DNA of 64,000 nucleotides from Dastarcus helophoroides (GCA_028583605.1 CM053330.1:25189233-25253232); one strand, 5' to 3'; shown: positions 1 through 15,100, numbered from the stretch's first letter. The notes: a model not told the origin generated them from the letters alone. Made by a program: numbers and translations.

Positions 1-2224
1 AATTTGAAAGATGCTAAGGAAGATTGGTTTTATGCTTTTAAGACGTTGTTGGCGATGGTGGGGACGCAAGCGACAGGGGTAGGTGTAGCCGTTTCGTCAC
101 CACTTGTTTGATAAATTCTTTGTAGATACCAAATGGGAACCATGGGCTTTATCACCGCTTTGGGATAGAGGCTTTAACCCTGGAAGGTTTCCGTAGTAGC
201 AGTCCTAACCACTGGCGCGCTGGCTTTTTAGTTATGGGACGCATTCTGGAAGGCATTTTTCGAAGTTTGAATAACTTACTGGAGAGATTCCATCAGAGTT
301 ACTTTTTTTACTTATTACCATCTACAAACAGATACATTTCGATTAGTAAGTTGAGGAAGAGTGTTTTAGTAGGTAATTTTGAAATTCACATGGACACATT
401 TCAGGTTTGTATATACCATCTATATGCGCTATTGCTGGAACTTTGTTCGTCAAAGCTTGCGCCAAGTGGTGTCAACTCGAAAAAAGTGAGATAGAGAAAA
501 GTAAGTATTTTTTAAGAAGTAACTCGTTTTACTAGAAAGTTCACTTGCATCACTTCTTCCACCAATCACTGGAGCAAGCGCCAAGTCATGGCAGCTGTAG
601 AATAAAATGAAGTATCAGAAATGCAGTTTGGATCTCTGACCAACAACGATTTTTTGAATATTTAAGTTACATCAATCATAACAAATTGAGTAATGATGTT
701 ATTAAATTGACATGGGAAGCTTAGAATTTAAAAGTTTTCTGCTATGATGATGTAATTTGTGGAAAAAAGTTCATTGGGATGACATATCAAAATATTTATT
801 TTTCAGTAATAACTATTGACTCAAAGTGGTAATATACTAGATTCATTTTAGCATTGTGGAGCCCGATTTGGAATATCTGGAAATTGAAATTATTTACTAT
901 TTATAATTTATATATAAATGACTATAATATATAAATGAAAATTGTTGACTTTTTGAAAGTAAAATTTTCATAATGCTAAAATGAATCTAATATAATATTA
1001 AAGTATATTTTTTAATTAATGTCCAGGGGAGAAAAAATCGGAAGAATCTTCGCCTAAAACGCTCAGGAAATCACCAAAACTCATCATACGGTTACCCCAG
1101 TGATCATAAACTGCTCGCGCAACTTCGAGAACAATTCGAGTATGACATCGCGAATGCTACAGCTGAAGATGATGACGATGGTGTGGATTTCGGGGGCGTT
1201 ATTACCCATTTCTTTACATATCACATCTTGGGGGTTTGCTTGATGTATTCGCCCCCAATTTTAGCCTCACTGGGGGAAACCTACGGTTACTCAAAAGATG
1301 TTTCCATATTCTATGGTTTCATCGTCATCTGTGGATTACTCTTGGCGTTGCCGCTGGTTGTTTCTCTTAAAGGCGATAGGACGGTCACCGTTTTAAACAT
1401 TCTCGCCCTCTTGGAGTTGGGAACCGTTTTGGTGGGCATCGGAGTGACCAACATCAGTTTGTCTCTGTTTATTGGGACGATCTACGTGCCATTTGCTTTG
1501 ATGATTGGACAGAACTATTCTAAGTAAGTTTTCTTAGTTTTTCATGTTGTTGATTTCTTCTGCATCAATTTACACTTTTTGAAATGGAATTATTGGGTGA
1601 CAAATTTCTTAAAAAAGCTAAATTTTAACACATGACCACTAAATAATTGGTGATTTGCGAGGGGAGCTCGATTATTTTTTTCTCGAAATTTCGAATTGAA
1701 CTTGAAGAAAAATAAAAAAAGAAATCCCAATTATAGCATGTTTGAAATCGAATTGCAAGTTTTTTTGAAAATGTCGACTTTTTTCCTAAAATTGGAAATT
1801 TGGCACTTTTAAATTTTTTCCTAATAATATGTCGAAAATTTGGCTTTAGTTTCGCAATTTTTAAAAAGTGAAAGTTTTCTCAAAATGTCGTCTTTTTATT
1901 TAGTGGATTTTTTTCAGGTTGTGCGCTTTTCTTCAAAAAGTGGTGTGGCTGCTGACACATCCTCTTTTGCTGCTCTCGGTTGTTGTGCTTGTGAACACGT
2001 ACCTGTTGTTTCCCAGGGAGCCTCCGAAAGAGCTGATTTATAGAAGCATTGATGCCACTCAGCAATCTATTATATATGCCATTGTGGATTCCATGATTTA
2101 TGGAAATTGGTTATATAACGTAGTCACTAGCGTTTTTATCCCGAATTGGTATTGCTTTTGGGCGCTTACATTCCGTGGAAAGGCAAACGCCATTCACGTT
2201 AATTTAAACAAGAAGAAAAACTGA
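1..2224 (+). CDS. GPAA1: GPI transamidase subunit GPAA1/GAA1, 3' part (partial at window start)
   Basis: GPAA1 belongs to the ER-membrane complex that attaches GPI anchors to proteins. Five exons join in phase: <1-78, 126-345, 405-500, 1067-1523 and 1918-2224, giving 385 codons and a TGA at 2222-2224. Introns are 47, 59, 566 and 394 bp, all GT-AG. Exon 2 carries the family motif NLLERFHQSYFFYLLP, and exon 1 ends in TQATG, matching the QATG of vertebrate GPAA1. Later exons encode a run of hydrophobic helices (for example THFFTYHILGVCLMYSPPI, FYGFIVICGLLLALPLVV and PLLLLSVVVLVNTYLLF), the usual multi-span C-terminal half. An acidic loop (AEDDDDG) precedes the second helix. The acceptor at 1066 was chosen because the nearer AG at 1026 brings an in-frame stop. 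The luminal peptidase-like N-terminal domain lies off the left edge. I see no break. Identification is by remembered family similarity. Confidence 0.92.
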
Positions 2225-2291
2225 ATTCGTACCTAAAGACTGTAACATTTCTTATTGAACAATTTTTTATTATGACTGTTTGACTTTTGTT

Positions 2292-2297
2292 AATAAA
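2292..2297 (+). promoter_or_regulatory. Polyadenylation signal of GPAA1
   Basis: AATAAA lies 68 bp after the GPAA1 stop codon, a normal distance for a short insect 3' UTR. No competing signal is nearer the stop. Confidence 0.6.
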
Positions 2298-5200
2298 GTT
2301 ATCTAGTCAGTTTCTGCAGTTTTATTACATGGCTTTTTAACCAAGTTACGTAAGATATGATTAAAGTCACAAAGGTCTCTAGTAGTGGCATTACTTTTTT
2401 GTATTGTGGGTTACATAGCAACATCCATTAAATACAAGCGCCCTCAGCATGTCATGCTTTTGGGTGTATTAAATTTAATGTCTTTTCATTTGATTGTGTT
2501 TTTTTGCAGAGAAACTAAATAACATAAAAATAATTTAAACATTTAATCTTGTGTTTCCATTTGCCCTTCCCCAAAAGGTTTTTCATATACTAAATATCAG
2601 AATTGATATATCATCCGGAGATTCTAATGTAAAAACGAAGTAAATTTGGATTGTCCCTGTATTTGGGGTCACGCAACATTATGGGGCAATTTTTCTTATT
2701 TACTTCGAAACTGAAGTAAAACTTTTAAAATCACTCAAAAGTTGAGGCTAAATTTGAAATTTCCAAAATTTGAATTAACTTTTAAACTCACAGCTTTTAC
2801 TTTAATTTCCCCAAGCTCAAGTCGAAATGTCTACATTAATCTCACAATTTCGGGGCCTTTTAATTTGTAATTTCGAGGTAAAGTAAAGTATAAATTTGGA
2901 GAAAAAAAATTCAAATTAAATTTTGAAGTAGAACATTTATCAAATACTTAGGACTTCTATAATAAGTAGTTCCAAAAATTGCGAAATTTTGAGATCACAA
3001 TTGAATATCGCTTAATTTTAAGTGAGGTAAGCAGTTTTATACTTTGTTATAATATCAAATAAAAAGAAATTGCATTTTTTAAATGCTACAATAGAAAGAA
3101 AAACTAATTATGTAGGTATTCATTTAAAGTGATTTAAGTATTTTTTTAACACTCAGTTTCCTACTTATAAAAGGAACGACGCGCCACTGCTTTCCCTAAA
3201 TAATAATTGAAATGAAAGAAATTCAGGAAAACCATGCAATTAATGGAATAAAGATAACATTTATTTTGGCTTGGTGTCACATTAAAATCAGTACATCATC
3301 AACTTTTCTCAACAATTTCTATTTTTTTATACATGATAATAGCAACAAATATATTACTTTCCATAAAGCTTAGATTTAGGCACATATATACATATATAAA
3401 AATATTAAATGTGATTATAATCCGCATTTATTATCAAATTCAGAATTTCCCAAACTATGTTCGCCGGATTACTAGTGTTACCAGATAAATTTGGAATCAT
3501 TTCAACAACTTTTTTCTCGAACATTTTTAGAAATATAAAAATTTTTAACAATGTTGACATTTCTACCTTTGTACTAAAAACTTTTACAAATGTTAAATTT
3601 TGACAAATTTTGTCATGAGAATTTATGTACATGTTAAAGTTTCCAGAAAATTTTTGTGTTTCAATTTTTTGATGAAATTTCTTTTTTCCCTAAAATTTTA
3701 AAATTATATGTTTATCGTTTTTTCTTCCAAAATATCCTTAAATTCGCAACTTCATCTCTTTTATTCAAATTTCTACTTTTTCGATAGTTTCAGAAATATT
3801 TTTAGTAATTTCCACTTTTTTGAAGATTTGACTACAAGTTTTTTATTTGTTCAGTTTTTAAGTAATTTTTTTTCAAAACGTAAAGATTTCGAAAGACATT
3901 TTTTTGTGTTAAGTTTTTTATTTTGGAAATGTCTAACTTTACCAATTTTCCAAGCTTAAACTTGAAGTTTACATTTTAATCTCGAAAATTTCGCGTCGGT
4001 ATTTAGGTTTTTTTTTAAAATGTCGACCCTGTTTCAACGAAATTGTTTAAAAATTCTAATATTTGGAGAAAATTTACTTTAAAAATTTCTACTTTCTTCA
4101 AAACAGATATTTCGACGTTCTCTCAAAATTTCAACATTTAAAAAAAGTCGATAACATGAAATCTTAACCGAAACAAAGAATTTTTGGAAAAAGGAAAACA
4201 TTGCAGATTTGAATTCGAAATTTTTGAGTTTAAAGACAAAAATTTGAAAGAAAAATCAAATTCGGAGAAAAATGTTGTCGATATTTCGCCATTTCAAAAA
4301 CAAATCGAAATAGGAACAAGAATGAAATTTTGAGTATTAAAAGCAACAATGTTTAATAAAAAAGTAAACATTTTAGATTTATCTTCAAAATTTTGGAAAA
4401 AAATATTGACATTTCGAGAAAGCCTGAGACATTAAAAATGTTTCTTTAATTTCAAATTTAAAGACAAAATTCGGAAATAAAATCGAAATTGGTGACAAAA
4501 TGTTCTTGAATTTCTGACATTTCAAAAACATTCGAAATAATTAACAGAAACAAAGACGAAATTACAAATTTAAATTTGTGTTTGTAACTAAATGAAAATT
4601 TAAGAAAAAGTGTTGCTGCATTTTAAAATAAAATAGGTAAATAGAAATGGAAACCTCGATGAAATTAAAGAAAAAACTTATTTTTTTTTAAGTTTAAGTG
4701 TATAAGACAACAATTTGAAAAAAATCGAAAGTTTTCTCGACATTTGAACATTTCTAATAAATGTCAATAAAATGGGATCAAAGTATTGAACAAGTTTAAC
4801 ACGAAATTTCGAATTTAAATTCGCAGTTTTTTTTTAAAAGTAAAAAATAGCTTATTTTAAAAGTTTTAAAACAACTTAGATTTAAAATAATCAATTTAAA
4901 ATTTGGGGCTTAAATAAGAAATGTTGAGAGAACAAATCGCAATTAAAAAAAAATTGGATTAAAAATGTTGATAAAGACAACATTGTCAATTTAAATTCGA
5001 AATTTAATAACAAAATTAAAAGTCTCTGATGTAAGTCCAAAACTTTGAGAAATAAAGGATTTTTTTTGGAAATTCTTAATTTTTAACTCAATAATTTGAA
5101 TTTAAATACGAATACAACTGAAACTGAAAGAGGAAATTGAAATGATTTTGTTCGGTTAAAAAATTTTAATTTCGAAACTGTTGAACAATTGAAAAAACAC

Positions 5201-6113
5201 TTTTAGAGTCAAAACGCCGAGAAAAAAGACGAAATTGTGAATTTAAACTAGAAATTTTGAAAAAAAATGCTAGGCAATGGTAGACAATTAAAAAATTTGG
5301 GAAATAAGAGATAATTTTTTTTCGAAATTCTTAATTCTTATGCCTAAAATTTGCATTTAAAGACTAAAACAATTGAAATTGAAAGACTAAATTTCGAAGT
5401 TTAATGTTGACGTTTTAGACAAAAAAACTCTGGTTGCTGACCAGAAAAACTACATATTTCCATACTTTGAGTTAAACATTTTAAAAAATCTCGGCGTGTT
5501 CATATAATCTTCGGGAAATATTCAAAATTTTGTCAAGTCAAAATTTTTGGGAAAAAAGTAAAAATTTCCACTTGATATTCGGGAAAAACCGAAAATTTCG
5601 AAACCTGCAGTTTTAAATTATATACCTCGAGTCAAAGTTCGGGAAGTTCCGATGCATTTATTTAGGTAACTCTGGTGTACTGAAAATACTTTCAGTACTT
5701 TTTGTTTTCTCCCAATTTTTGTTACTATTTAAAATAAATGAGTCTTAATCATTTTCAATGTAAAGCTTTTTTTTCTTATTTCTACTTTTATCTCCTCAAC
5801 TAATTTCATTAAATATCACTGATACTTGGATTATGATCACATTTCCGCTAAAAAGGGAATGGACGTTTTTAAAGCATATTAAATACTGAGACGATTAGGT
5901 ACTCAAAATGCTTGGTAACATTCATATTTTATGTATCAATATAAAAATCGTCTAACAAGGGAACTTATCACATTTATATGTAAAAATAGGAATAAGGTAA
6001 AATGCGTTCGATCGCCCTTAGTCACTACAAAATATATTCAGTTTGTACAAAATTTAATCTGAGCTCTTAGATCGCAGTCGGACGCGTTTTACATTCATAA
6101 ATAAATCCACGTG
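2298..6113. repeat. Convergent intergenic region, mostly degenerate ~20-bp AT array
   Basis: This stretch separates the 3' ends of GPAA1 (+) and the DPP10-like gene (-). About 2700-5640 is made of diverged units containing AAATTT, TTTCGA and AAAGTC steps. It is T-rich to about 4100, then A-rich to about 5600. The open frames at 3405-3632 (-) and 3708-3959 (+) are low-complexity F/N/K/S-rich peptides from this array and are not genes. On the minus strand ATTAAA at 6053-6058 could serve the DPP10-like gene as a polyadenylation signal, but this is weak. Confidence 0.6.
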
Positions 6114-9100
6114 TTATTGTATAAAAAAACTGCTGGTTTCATCACTCCATTCGTCGATAACTGGACCGAATGAATCATTTAAAAATTGATCGATCTCTTT
6201 GTACATGTGCAGTAGTGCCTTTTTGGAAAAGTCGTGCGCCTCATCTGGATATGCCTAAAAACAGATAACCACGTTTTTGCAGACACCTTTTCCAGTTTCT
6301 ACTTGCAAAGTGAGCAGCAGTATTACTGTTGCTTACTTTGACAATAGCTGTAAGTTTCGACGAGGCGTCATTAACAAATAAAAAATGGATCTCTTTTAGC
6401 GTGAATATCATCAGTATATATTTTCATTGAGTATTAATTTTTAGCCTGGAACGCTGTTTTCACTTACCAATTGTTCAAAAAGCACTCCCTGATCTATTAA
6501 GGCCTTTGCAAACATAAGAGGATGTTGAGAAGTCACTTTGGTGTCTGCTGTTCCATGAATCAAAAGAAACCTTCTGCTATTCAAGTTTCCAGCCTTTGGC
6601 ATTAAACTGGAATACTCGTAAGCCTGAGGATGCTTAGATGGAAAACCTAAATATTTCTCGGCGAAATAAGAATCTAAAATTTAAATTCAACCAGTGAAAA
6701 ACCGCAATAAATCTAAACGACTTACTATAGTGCCTCCAATCCGCCACGGGTGACACGCTCACCGAACAGTTCATCACTTGATAAAAATCCAGAAGTAGCA
6801 TCATGGCGGAAACGTAACCGCCATACCCTCTCCCAACGGCGCATATTTTACTCCTGTCAATGAACTTGAAAGTGTCTCTGAGGTAGGTCACGACCGAGAG
6901 TTGATCTTGTACTTCCACCGATCCCAACCGCCTTTGAATCTCCCTCCTCAATCTAATGCCCTGAAAGCCGGAACCTCTGGCATCGATCTGGGCGACCACG
7001 TAGCTTCTGGTAGTGGCCAAATACCATGCCCATGAGAACTCCCATTTGGAGTTGACCGTTTGGGAGGCTGGCGAGGCGTCCCTAAAAAATACCATGGAAT
7101 TAATTATTGAATTCCATGTTGAAGTGATGTCAGTAATAGTTTCTATCAACTTCCATTCCTCTCATCGACTAAAAAAACTTCTTGAGTAAAAAAAAAAAAT
7201 CGGCACAAAAATAAATGAAGAAGAAAATGAGATAAAATCTCTCAAATGAGCAACCACTCAAGATATCCTGAGTGTTCCTAGTGATTAAATGATCAATTAT
7301 TTTTTACTCGAAATAGTCTACTGCTATTGAGACGTCGATATTATGCGTCGTCGATCTACTTACACCAAAAGAATCATCGGAAACGCCACATCTTCGTACT
7401 CCCTCAGCACCGGCGGCAGAAATAGCTTCACTTGCGCCTTGTAGCCGAATTCGATTTCTACTTGGATTGTTTTTACTTGCGGTCGCGACATATACCGGAC
7501 TTTCCTCCTGAGCTTCTTGCCGGCGTCAAGGACAGCGAGTCTGGCGTTGGTCGCCGTTTCCACTAAAAACACTACTGGGACATCTGGACCTAAGCACTCC
7601 TGTATGTAGTAGGTGTACGATTTGCTAAATATCACGTTGTTGTAGTCGCATACGTAGTCCGCCAAGAGCGAGCTGTTGACCAGGGATTCGTTCATTGTCA
7701 TGTACTCGGGGAAATACGCATAGGTTATATTGGAGTCGATTCTGACGTGGCACGTCAAGCACGTCCAGGCTTGGGAGGAGTTAATGTCTCCCCGCTTGAA
7801 GAGGTGCCTCACCCCAGGTGCATTCTCGTTTGTAGCTAAAGAATATCTGCAATAAAATAAGAAAAACTGTTTGAAACAGTTCGGGGTTACTTTTTTCGTG
7901 ATTCAGTTTTCGCTTAATTCGTACTTACATTTTCAGTGAACTCTTTTTTCTTACTGTTTACATTTTAGGCTCGAAATTTCGATATTTTATAGATATTTTG
8001 ACTTTTTCTAGCAATTTTGATATATTTTTTTTGAAATTTTGACTTGAATCACTAAATTTTGATTTTCTTCTGAAAATTTTAAGTTAAAAGTTACGATGGC
8101 CAATTTTTTTTTAGAATTTTAATTGTAAATTTGACAGTTTGATTTATTTTAGAAATCATGACCTTTTCCAAATGACTGCTTTAATAAAGAAATGTTCAAC
8201 TTCTCCAAATTTCTGGTTTACATGTTAAATTGATACTTTTTTCGACTTTATGGGTGAAAGTTAGATTTTTTTCCAGATATTTTAACTTTTTCAAACCTAA
8301 ATTTTATTCTTGAAATTACAACTTTTTGCAAAATTACGAGAAATTAATCTTTAAATCTTTAAATAAAGTTTTTCCTTGAAAATTGGATTGTTTACTTAAA
8401 TTTTCAAATTTAATCTCAAAAATGTTTCTCTCTAAATGAGTTTCCATTAAATTTTAACTTTTTGTCAAAATTTAGGTTTGAACCTTCAATATTCAGTTTT
8501 GTCTAAAATTTAGAATTTAAACAAAAGTTTTGATCTTACTTTCAAAGTGTCCACTTTAATCCTCAAATTTTAAGGTTAAACTCGGAATTAATTTTTTTTA
8601 ATCAAATTTGAATTTAAACTTACAATATTTACCATTTATAATTGAAGACCGAAAAAATGCTACAAATAGTTGGAAAATATGCCCATCCAGATGTTGAGAA
8701 AAAGTCGAGTTTTATATAAAAATATTCAAACTTTCAAAGAAAATAAATAAATAAATATTTCATGTTTAAACTGGAAAGTTAAAAAAAGTAGAAACGAGAA
8801 ACAGAGGAAACGAAAAACAAAATATTATATATATCATAAATATATTATATCAAATTTATGAGATTATAAGGATCCAAAAATGAAAAAAAAAAAAGAATTT
8901 ATATGAAATCATTGAGCTTAAACACGAAATTTTAAGAAAAGTAGCAATTTTTAAACTTAAATTCGAAATTTGGAAGAGCACGATACTCTGAGATTAAGGT
9001 CAACATTTTAAGGAACCAAGTAGTTAAAAAAGTCTAAATTTTGAAATTTACTTCGAAATTTTAGAACAAATTAATTGTAAAATCATATATCATAACTTCG

Positions 9101-12100
9101 ACTTCGAAATGCGAAATTTTTAGAAAACTCGAAATTAAAATCCAAGTTTTGAGAAATTTGATTGGAATTTTTCTTCGAATTTTTTTCGAATTTCTAGCTT
9201 TGAACTCAAACTTTATAAAAACAAATTTAAATTTTTTTACGCAATTTGAAGAAAACAGTCAAAAACTATAGAAATATTTGGGACTATAAAAATTTCACGG
9301 AGTTTTTAGTTTAAAATTTAAATTAAAAAGGATTCAATTGTGCATTTTGACAAAAACTGGAATTCGAGTTTTTATTTATTTAATATTGAATAATTTTTAG
9401 CTTGAAAATTCAAAATTTATAGGAAAAGTAAGGTTGAAAATTTTGAGATTTTTTCAAAATAATTTAGTAGTTTTTGAGAGTCTTAACTTTAAGTATAAAA
9501 CTATAATAATATTCAAAACTTCGGTCTGATAACATCGATCTTAAACTCGGATGGCATTTACCGAAATTTCGATATAAAACTCATACTTTTTAAAAACAAG
9601 TGAAACCTAATAAAAGAGTTTTTTTAAAGATTAAGTAATAAAATCCAAATCCGGAATAACGATTAAAAGTAAAATATTACGCTCCGATCGAAATTAAAAA
9701 AAAAATAATTTCAAATTTAAATTCAGAATTTGGAAAAAAAGCTTCAAAAATGAATTCGAAATTTTAACATTTCCGAATTCAAATTTTCATTTAATCTCGA
9801 ACTTTCTACTTTTCTCTCGAAATTTCTCTCGAAATTTCTCTTGAATTTATAAAATGAACGTCGAAATTTTGAAAATGATTTTGTTAATGGATTAATTTTG
9901 TATGAATGTGATTTGTACTTCAAAGTTCTCAATTCAAATTGTAATTATTTTTTTTTTCGAGTTTTGACTTCCCTTTTTTGAAGCTCTAGTTTAAACGAAA
10001 ACGTAAAGAAATTGAAAATTTTTAGCATTTTAAGAAAAAAGTTAAAATTTTGCAAAATAATTCCAAATGCCGTTGAAAAGTATTATAAGGCGACTAGGGA
10101 ATTTTCCAACAAAAGTGCAGTGAAATGCTGGATTCATGTAAAAATGCACTTAGGTCTTTAGTTATCATAATAATTTTTAATTATTCTAATTAAAAAAATA
10201 AAGAACTTTTTTTTTCGCAAAAATTTAATTTTTACTTTTCGAATTCAAACGCAACACATCGAGAATCTTTTTAAAGAACTTATGAGTATTTTTTATGCTT
10301 TAATTTTTGCCAAATTTCAGGTTTCATGATTGTTTATTCTTTAAAGACGAAAGGGGTTTTTCTTAAAATTTCAACTTTAGAATTTTTATTTCTTTCATAA
10401 AATTTTGATTTTAACTTTGCCATTTGAAGTTTTCGAGTTAAATTTCAAATTGAGATGTAAAGCATTGACTTTTTCTCCAAAAATGATGTTTTGATTTCTT
10501 TGAAATTTTAACTCAAAAGAATTGCGACTTTTTTCTATAAAGTTCAAATTGACACTTTCAATTCTTATCTTTTTCTTTTCATTTTTACTTCTCACACATG
10601 CCTTCAACTCTTTCTAGAAATACTGATTTCTTCATTTCTCACTTTTTTAAAGTAACCTCGAGGTTTTAAGACCAACATTCTGACTTAAAAACATTGATTT
10701 TTTTCGGTGTTTCCATCTTAATCCGGAAACATAATTTTTTTTTTAAATTTCAATTTTACAATTTGTATTTTTGCTTCGAATTCGATCGTTCTAGAAAAAG
10801 TATAAATTTTGAGTAGGACATCGAAAGTTTAAGGAAAAAAGTTAAAAATTTAAAATAATTCTACAAATTTTAAAAATAAAGTTGACATAAAATCAAATGG
10901 AAAAATTCAAAATTTTTAGAAATAAATATTAAGGGTAATGAATTAAAAATTCCAAACTCAACATAAAGTTTTGATTAGACAAAATCAAAATATGTAGAAA
11001 AAGGCATAACATTGAAATTTTAGGAAAAAAATTAAAATTTAGATTTTGTAATGAAGCAGGATATTTCGAAAAATTTGAAAATAGGTTCAAAAATAAGATT
11101 AAAAAAACTAACTTTTCGTTTAAAATGTTACTTAATTTTTATTAAAAAAGTAAAGATTATAATTTAAATTCCAAAATGGCAGAAATAAAATAAATCATCA
11201 AAATTTCACTTTTAAGATGGACTTTTTAGGAAAAATAAGATAATTATTATCAAAATTTCCATCTACCCTTTCGGGTGTAAAGAGTTTAGGTACATTTCAT
11301 TTTAGAATATTACAATTTGCTAAAGTAATTATTTGTATACAAATTATGCCCATCTCTTTTTGTCAAATGTTTTCTTGCCTTACTCGATGACAGGCCCCGT
11401 TGCTTTAGTATATTTCCAACTACGTTATTCCAGTTTTCGAGAGGTCTTTCTCTTCGTCTATTTGCGTGTATTCGGGCTTCCCAGATTCTTATTACTTGTC
11501 TTTCGCCGTGCATTCTTGTCATGTGGCCCCACCATTTGAACTTATTCCTCGCTATAGTTGTTACAACGGGTTCCATTTCTAGCTCTTGTCTGATGTCTTC
11601 ATTTCGCTTTCGGTTTCTTCTCGTTATCTCTAGTACTCTACGATGACATTTCATTTCCACTGCTTTTAATTGGCTTTTTTGTGTTCTAGAAAGTACCCAT
11701 GATTCGCTTCCAAAAGTAAGTACTGGTCGAAATATTGTTTTATAGATTGACATTTTTGCCTTCTTTGATACTTCTTTCCTGCCTATGAAGGTCTTATTTA
11801 AGGCATAAAACAGCTTTGCTGCCGATGAGATTCTTTCATTTGTTTCTGCTTTACTTTTCCCTTTATCGCTTATTGTCACTCCTAGCTATGTAAAATCTCC
11901 AACTTGTTCTAATTTTTGGTGTTCTATTTTAAAACTTATATTTTTATTCTGATTTGAAATGACCATTATCTTCGTTTTTACTAAATTAATTTTCATAATA
12001 AATTCTTTCAGGGCTTTGTGCCACATATTTAAATCTCTTTGTAGATCTTCTTCACTGGAGCCAGTATCAGAAGGTTGCCCGCAAACACGCATTCCAAAAT

Positions 12101-15100
12101 CATTACTGGTGCCATGTTCAGATAGCCCTATTTCACTTTCTTTACTCTGTGTCTTGTTTTCTTTGCTATGTCGTCCATCATTATTATAAACAATAAGGGG
12201 CTTAACACTTCCCCTTGTCTTAAACCATCTCGTGTATTAAAAGTTTGGGATTTGCCATTTCTACATCTTACATAATTTTGTGTATTTCTACATACACTTT
12301 TTATTGTTTCGATTGGTTTTGGGTCTAAGTTACTATTTTTCTAGATACTCTATCGAAAGCTATTTCAAGATCGATAAAAGCGACATATACTTCCGAACTT
12401 TTCTGTAGGGTTTTGTGTATCAACTCTTTAATTGTAAAGATGTGGTCCTGAGCCTTTTTCGAAAGCCGCTCTGAGTATCCTAGTATTTCTTTATTCACTT
12501 TTATTCGTAATCTGCTTTCTAACATTCTTTCATATATTTTTCCCACTACGCTTAGGAGTGTTATACCTCTGTAGATCCTACATTCCATGCGATCTCCATT
12601 TTTGTAAACCGGCAGAATGACTCCCATTTCTCAGCCTTTAGGGACTGTTTCTTCAACCCATGCTCTTCTGAAAACTGTTAGTAATAATTGCATATCATTT
12701 ACACCTAGGTATTTAGTCATTTCAGGTGTGATTTCATTATGTTCTGCTGCCTTCCCTAGCTTTATACTTCCAATTGCTTCTTTAATCTCATCTATCTTTA
12801 TTTCTTCACTTAAATATTCTCCTTGGTGTTCTCTAATTATCGTGTTAATTTCCATATTGTTGTCATCACTTTTTATTGGGTTTAGTAAATCTTCAAAATA
12901 TTCTTTCTATCTCACCATTTTATAATGTCATCAGTTATTAGTTCTCCTTTTCTGGATTTGATGTTAATTATTGCACGTGGTTTTTCTGTTCTTAGATTTT
13001 TCAGTATTCTGTAGAAAAGTTTTTCGTTGTCTTCCATTTTTCCTCCAAAATCTTCCCATGATTGTTTCTTCGCATTAGTTATTAGTTTTTTTAACTTCTT
13101 CTCGCTGTTTCTTGTAGTCAGCATAAGCTTCTTCTGTTTTCCTAGTTAGTAAGTTTTTCATTTTTCTTTGTTAATTTTAATTTGTACTTTTATTTTTTCA
13201 TTCCACCATGTCGTTTGTTTCTTGTTTTCATTTTGTCTACTTGTCTCACATGTTCTTCTTGCTTGCCTTCAATATTTGCCAAATTTCCTCGATGTTCATA
13301 TTTACTCGCTGGTCTGTTATCTTTTGCATTTTTCCATCCACATAGGCTTTATACTTGTTTGCAATTTCTTTGCTATCTTTCAATTCATGTGTTTTAACTT
13401 TTTCGTATTCAATCACCCCAGTTTTCGTTGGTTTGCCCTTATTTCTTTTCATTCCTGTTCTTTTAATTTGGCGACGAGCATATAATGGTCGGTGTATAAT
13501 TCTGGACATCTCTTCACTTTTGTATCCTTTATTGTTCTTCTTTCACTTTTATTATGTAGTCTATTATTAATTTTTCTGCTCTGGTTGCTGCCTTTTTTTT
13601 AGTGATTTTGTGGATTTTTTGTGTTGTAGAATGTATTTGCGATAATTAGGTCATATTCGTTACAGAAGTCGATTAATTTTCTACCATTTTTGTTTCTGGC
13701 ACTTTCTCCTTTTTTCCTATAACTTTTATGGTAGTGCTATCTTTTGTTCCCGCTATAGCATTTAGATCGCCGACGATAATTAAGGTTCCTTTACTATTTT
13801 CTACTGATATTGTCATATCTTCCCAAAATTTTTCTTTTTCTTCAGCTTTTTCATCTTAATTTGGGCCATATGCAACAATGATCGTTTTCACAATTGTATC
13901 TTTTATTTCGATTATTAGTATCCCTTCTGGAACAGAGTTCCATTTCGATATCTTTTTTGTCCAAAAGGCTCAAAAGGCATCATACACCGGCTTTTGCTCT
14001 ATGTTCTTTGGCTACTTCGGTATATATTAGTAAACAATCACTAGTTGCTAAAGTGGTTCCCTGTCCCTTTTCCTTTGTTTCTGTAATTCTCAAAACATCA
14101 ATTTCTGCTTTGAAACATTCTTGCACTAGTTCTATTTCTTTACCGTTTAGTCCCCTAATATTTCATGTTGCTAAGTTCCAGTAGCTCTTTGTTTCATAAG
14201 TCTTAAACCAATTTCATGCCCTGTCGTCATCATAGTTCAATTTTTTTTTGTCTTTTTACTAGTTTTTTGAATCTCTCGATTGCTTTAATTTCTTTTCTTT
14301 TGTGTCCCATTACCATTCCTTATCGTTAACCGTGATCTTTTGGTATCCAATTTTAACCTCTCCTTCTTGGTCAAATCATCTGAAATGTATACTTTTGCTT
14401 CTTTCAAGCCATCTAAGCGGTATTTGTTCCTAAATAAATTCATCTTCTCCTCAATCGAGTTCATTTCGCCCCCATACATACTTTTACCTATCTCGTATGC
14501 CTTTAAGATATTTGCTTCTGCTTTTGTCTTACTTTAATCTTTTGTATTACTTTTGATCCATGCTTTCATTTGGTCACGAAGGCTCCGATTATCCTTGGTT
14601 TTAAACATTATTGCGGAATTATATAATGTATTTCTTCTGATTTCTTTCAATTTGTTCCAATTTGTTTTCCAGTTCTTGCATTTTATTTTTCATTTTTTGG
14701 TTTTCTGTCCTTATTTCTTTATTTTCTTTGACGAGACTTTGGAGAGTTCCATGAAAATTTTGATTTTCTTGGCGCATTTCTTTTATTTCAGACATGAGTT
14801 TTTCCAACATTCCTTTTATCTCGTCCATTTTTAGCATTTTTTTTAGGGCTTTTTACTTTTGGGGGTACTTCAGTATCTTCTTCTTCTCTCGTTCTTTTTC
14901 TGCTATTATCCGTTGAGTATTCGTAGCTTTCTTTGCTATTATGGCTTTGCATAAGTTAATTAATTATTATTAATCAATTTGTATTTCTTTAAATTATTCA
15001 AATCAAACTCTGCCACGCGGCTCTTTCTGGAAAAACGGCAAGTCTAGTCTTTTGGGTCGTCTCCTCGAGAGAGGCTAGGCTTATCTCCTTTCTTAACACC

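Noticed and set aside
1021..1066. Use of the AG at 1025-1026 as the GPAA1 exon 4 acceptor
   Set aside because: It puts the exon in the wrong phase and leads to an in-frame TGA; the AG at 1065-1066 keeps the frame.
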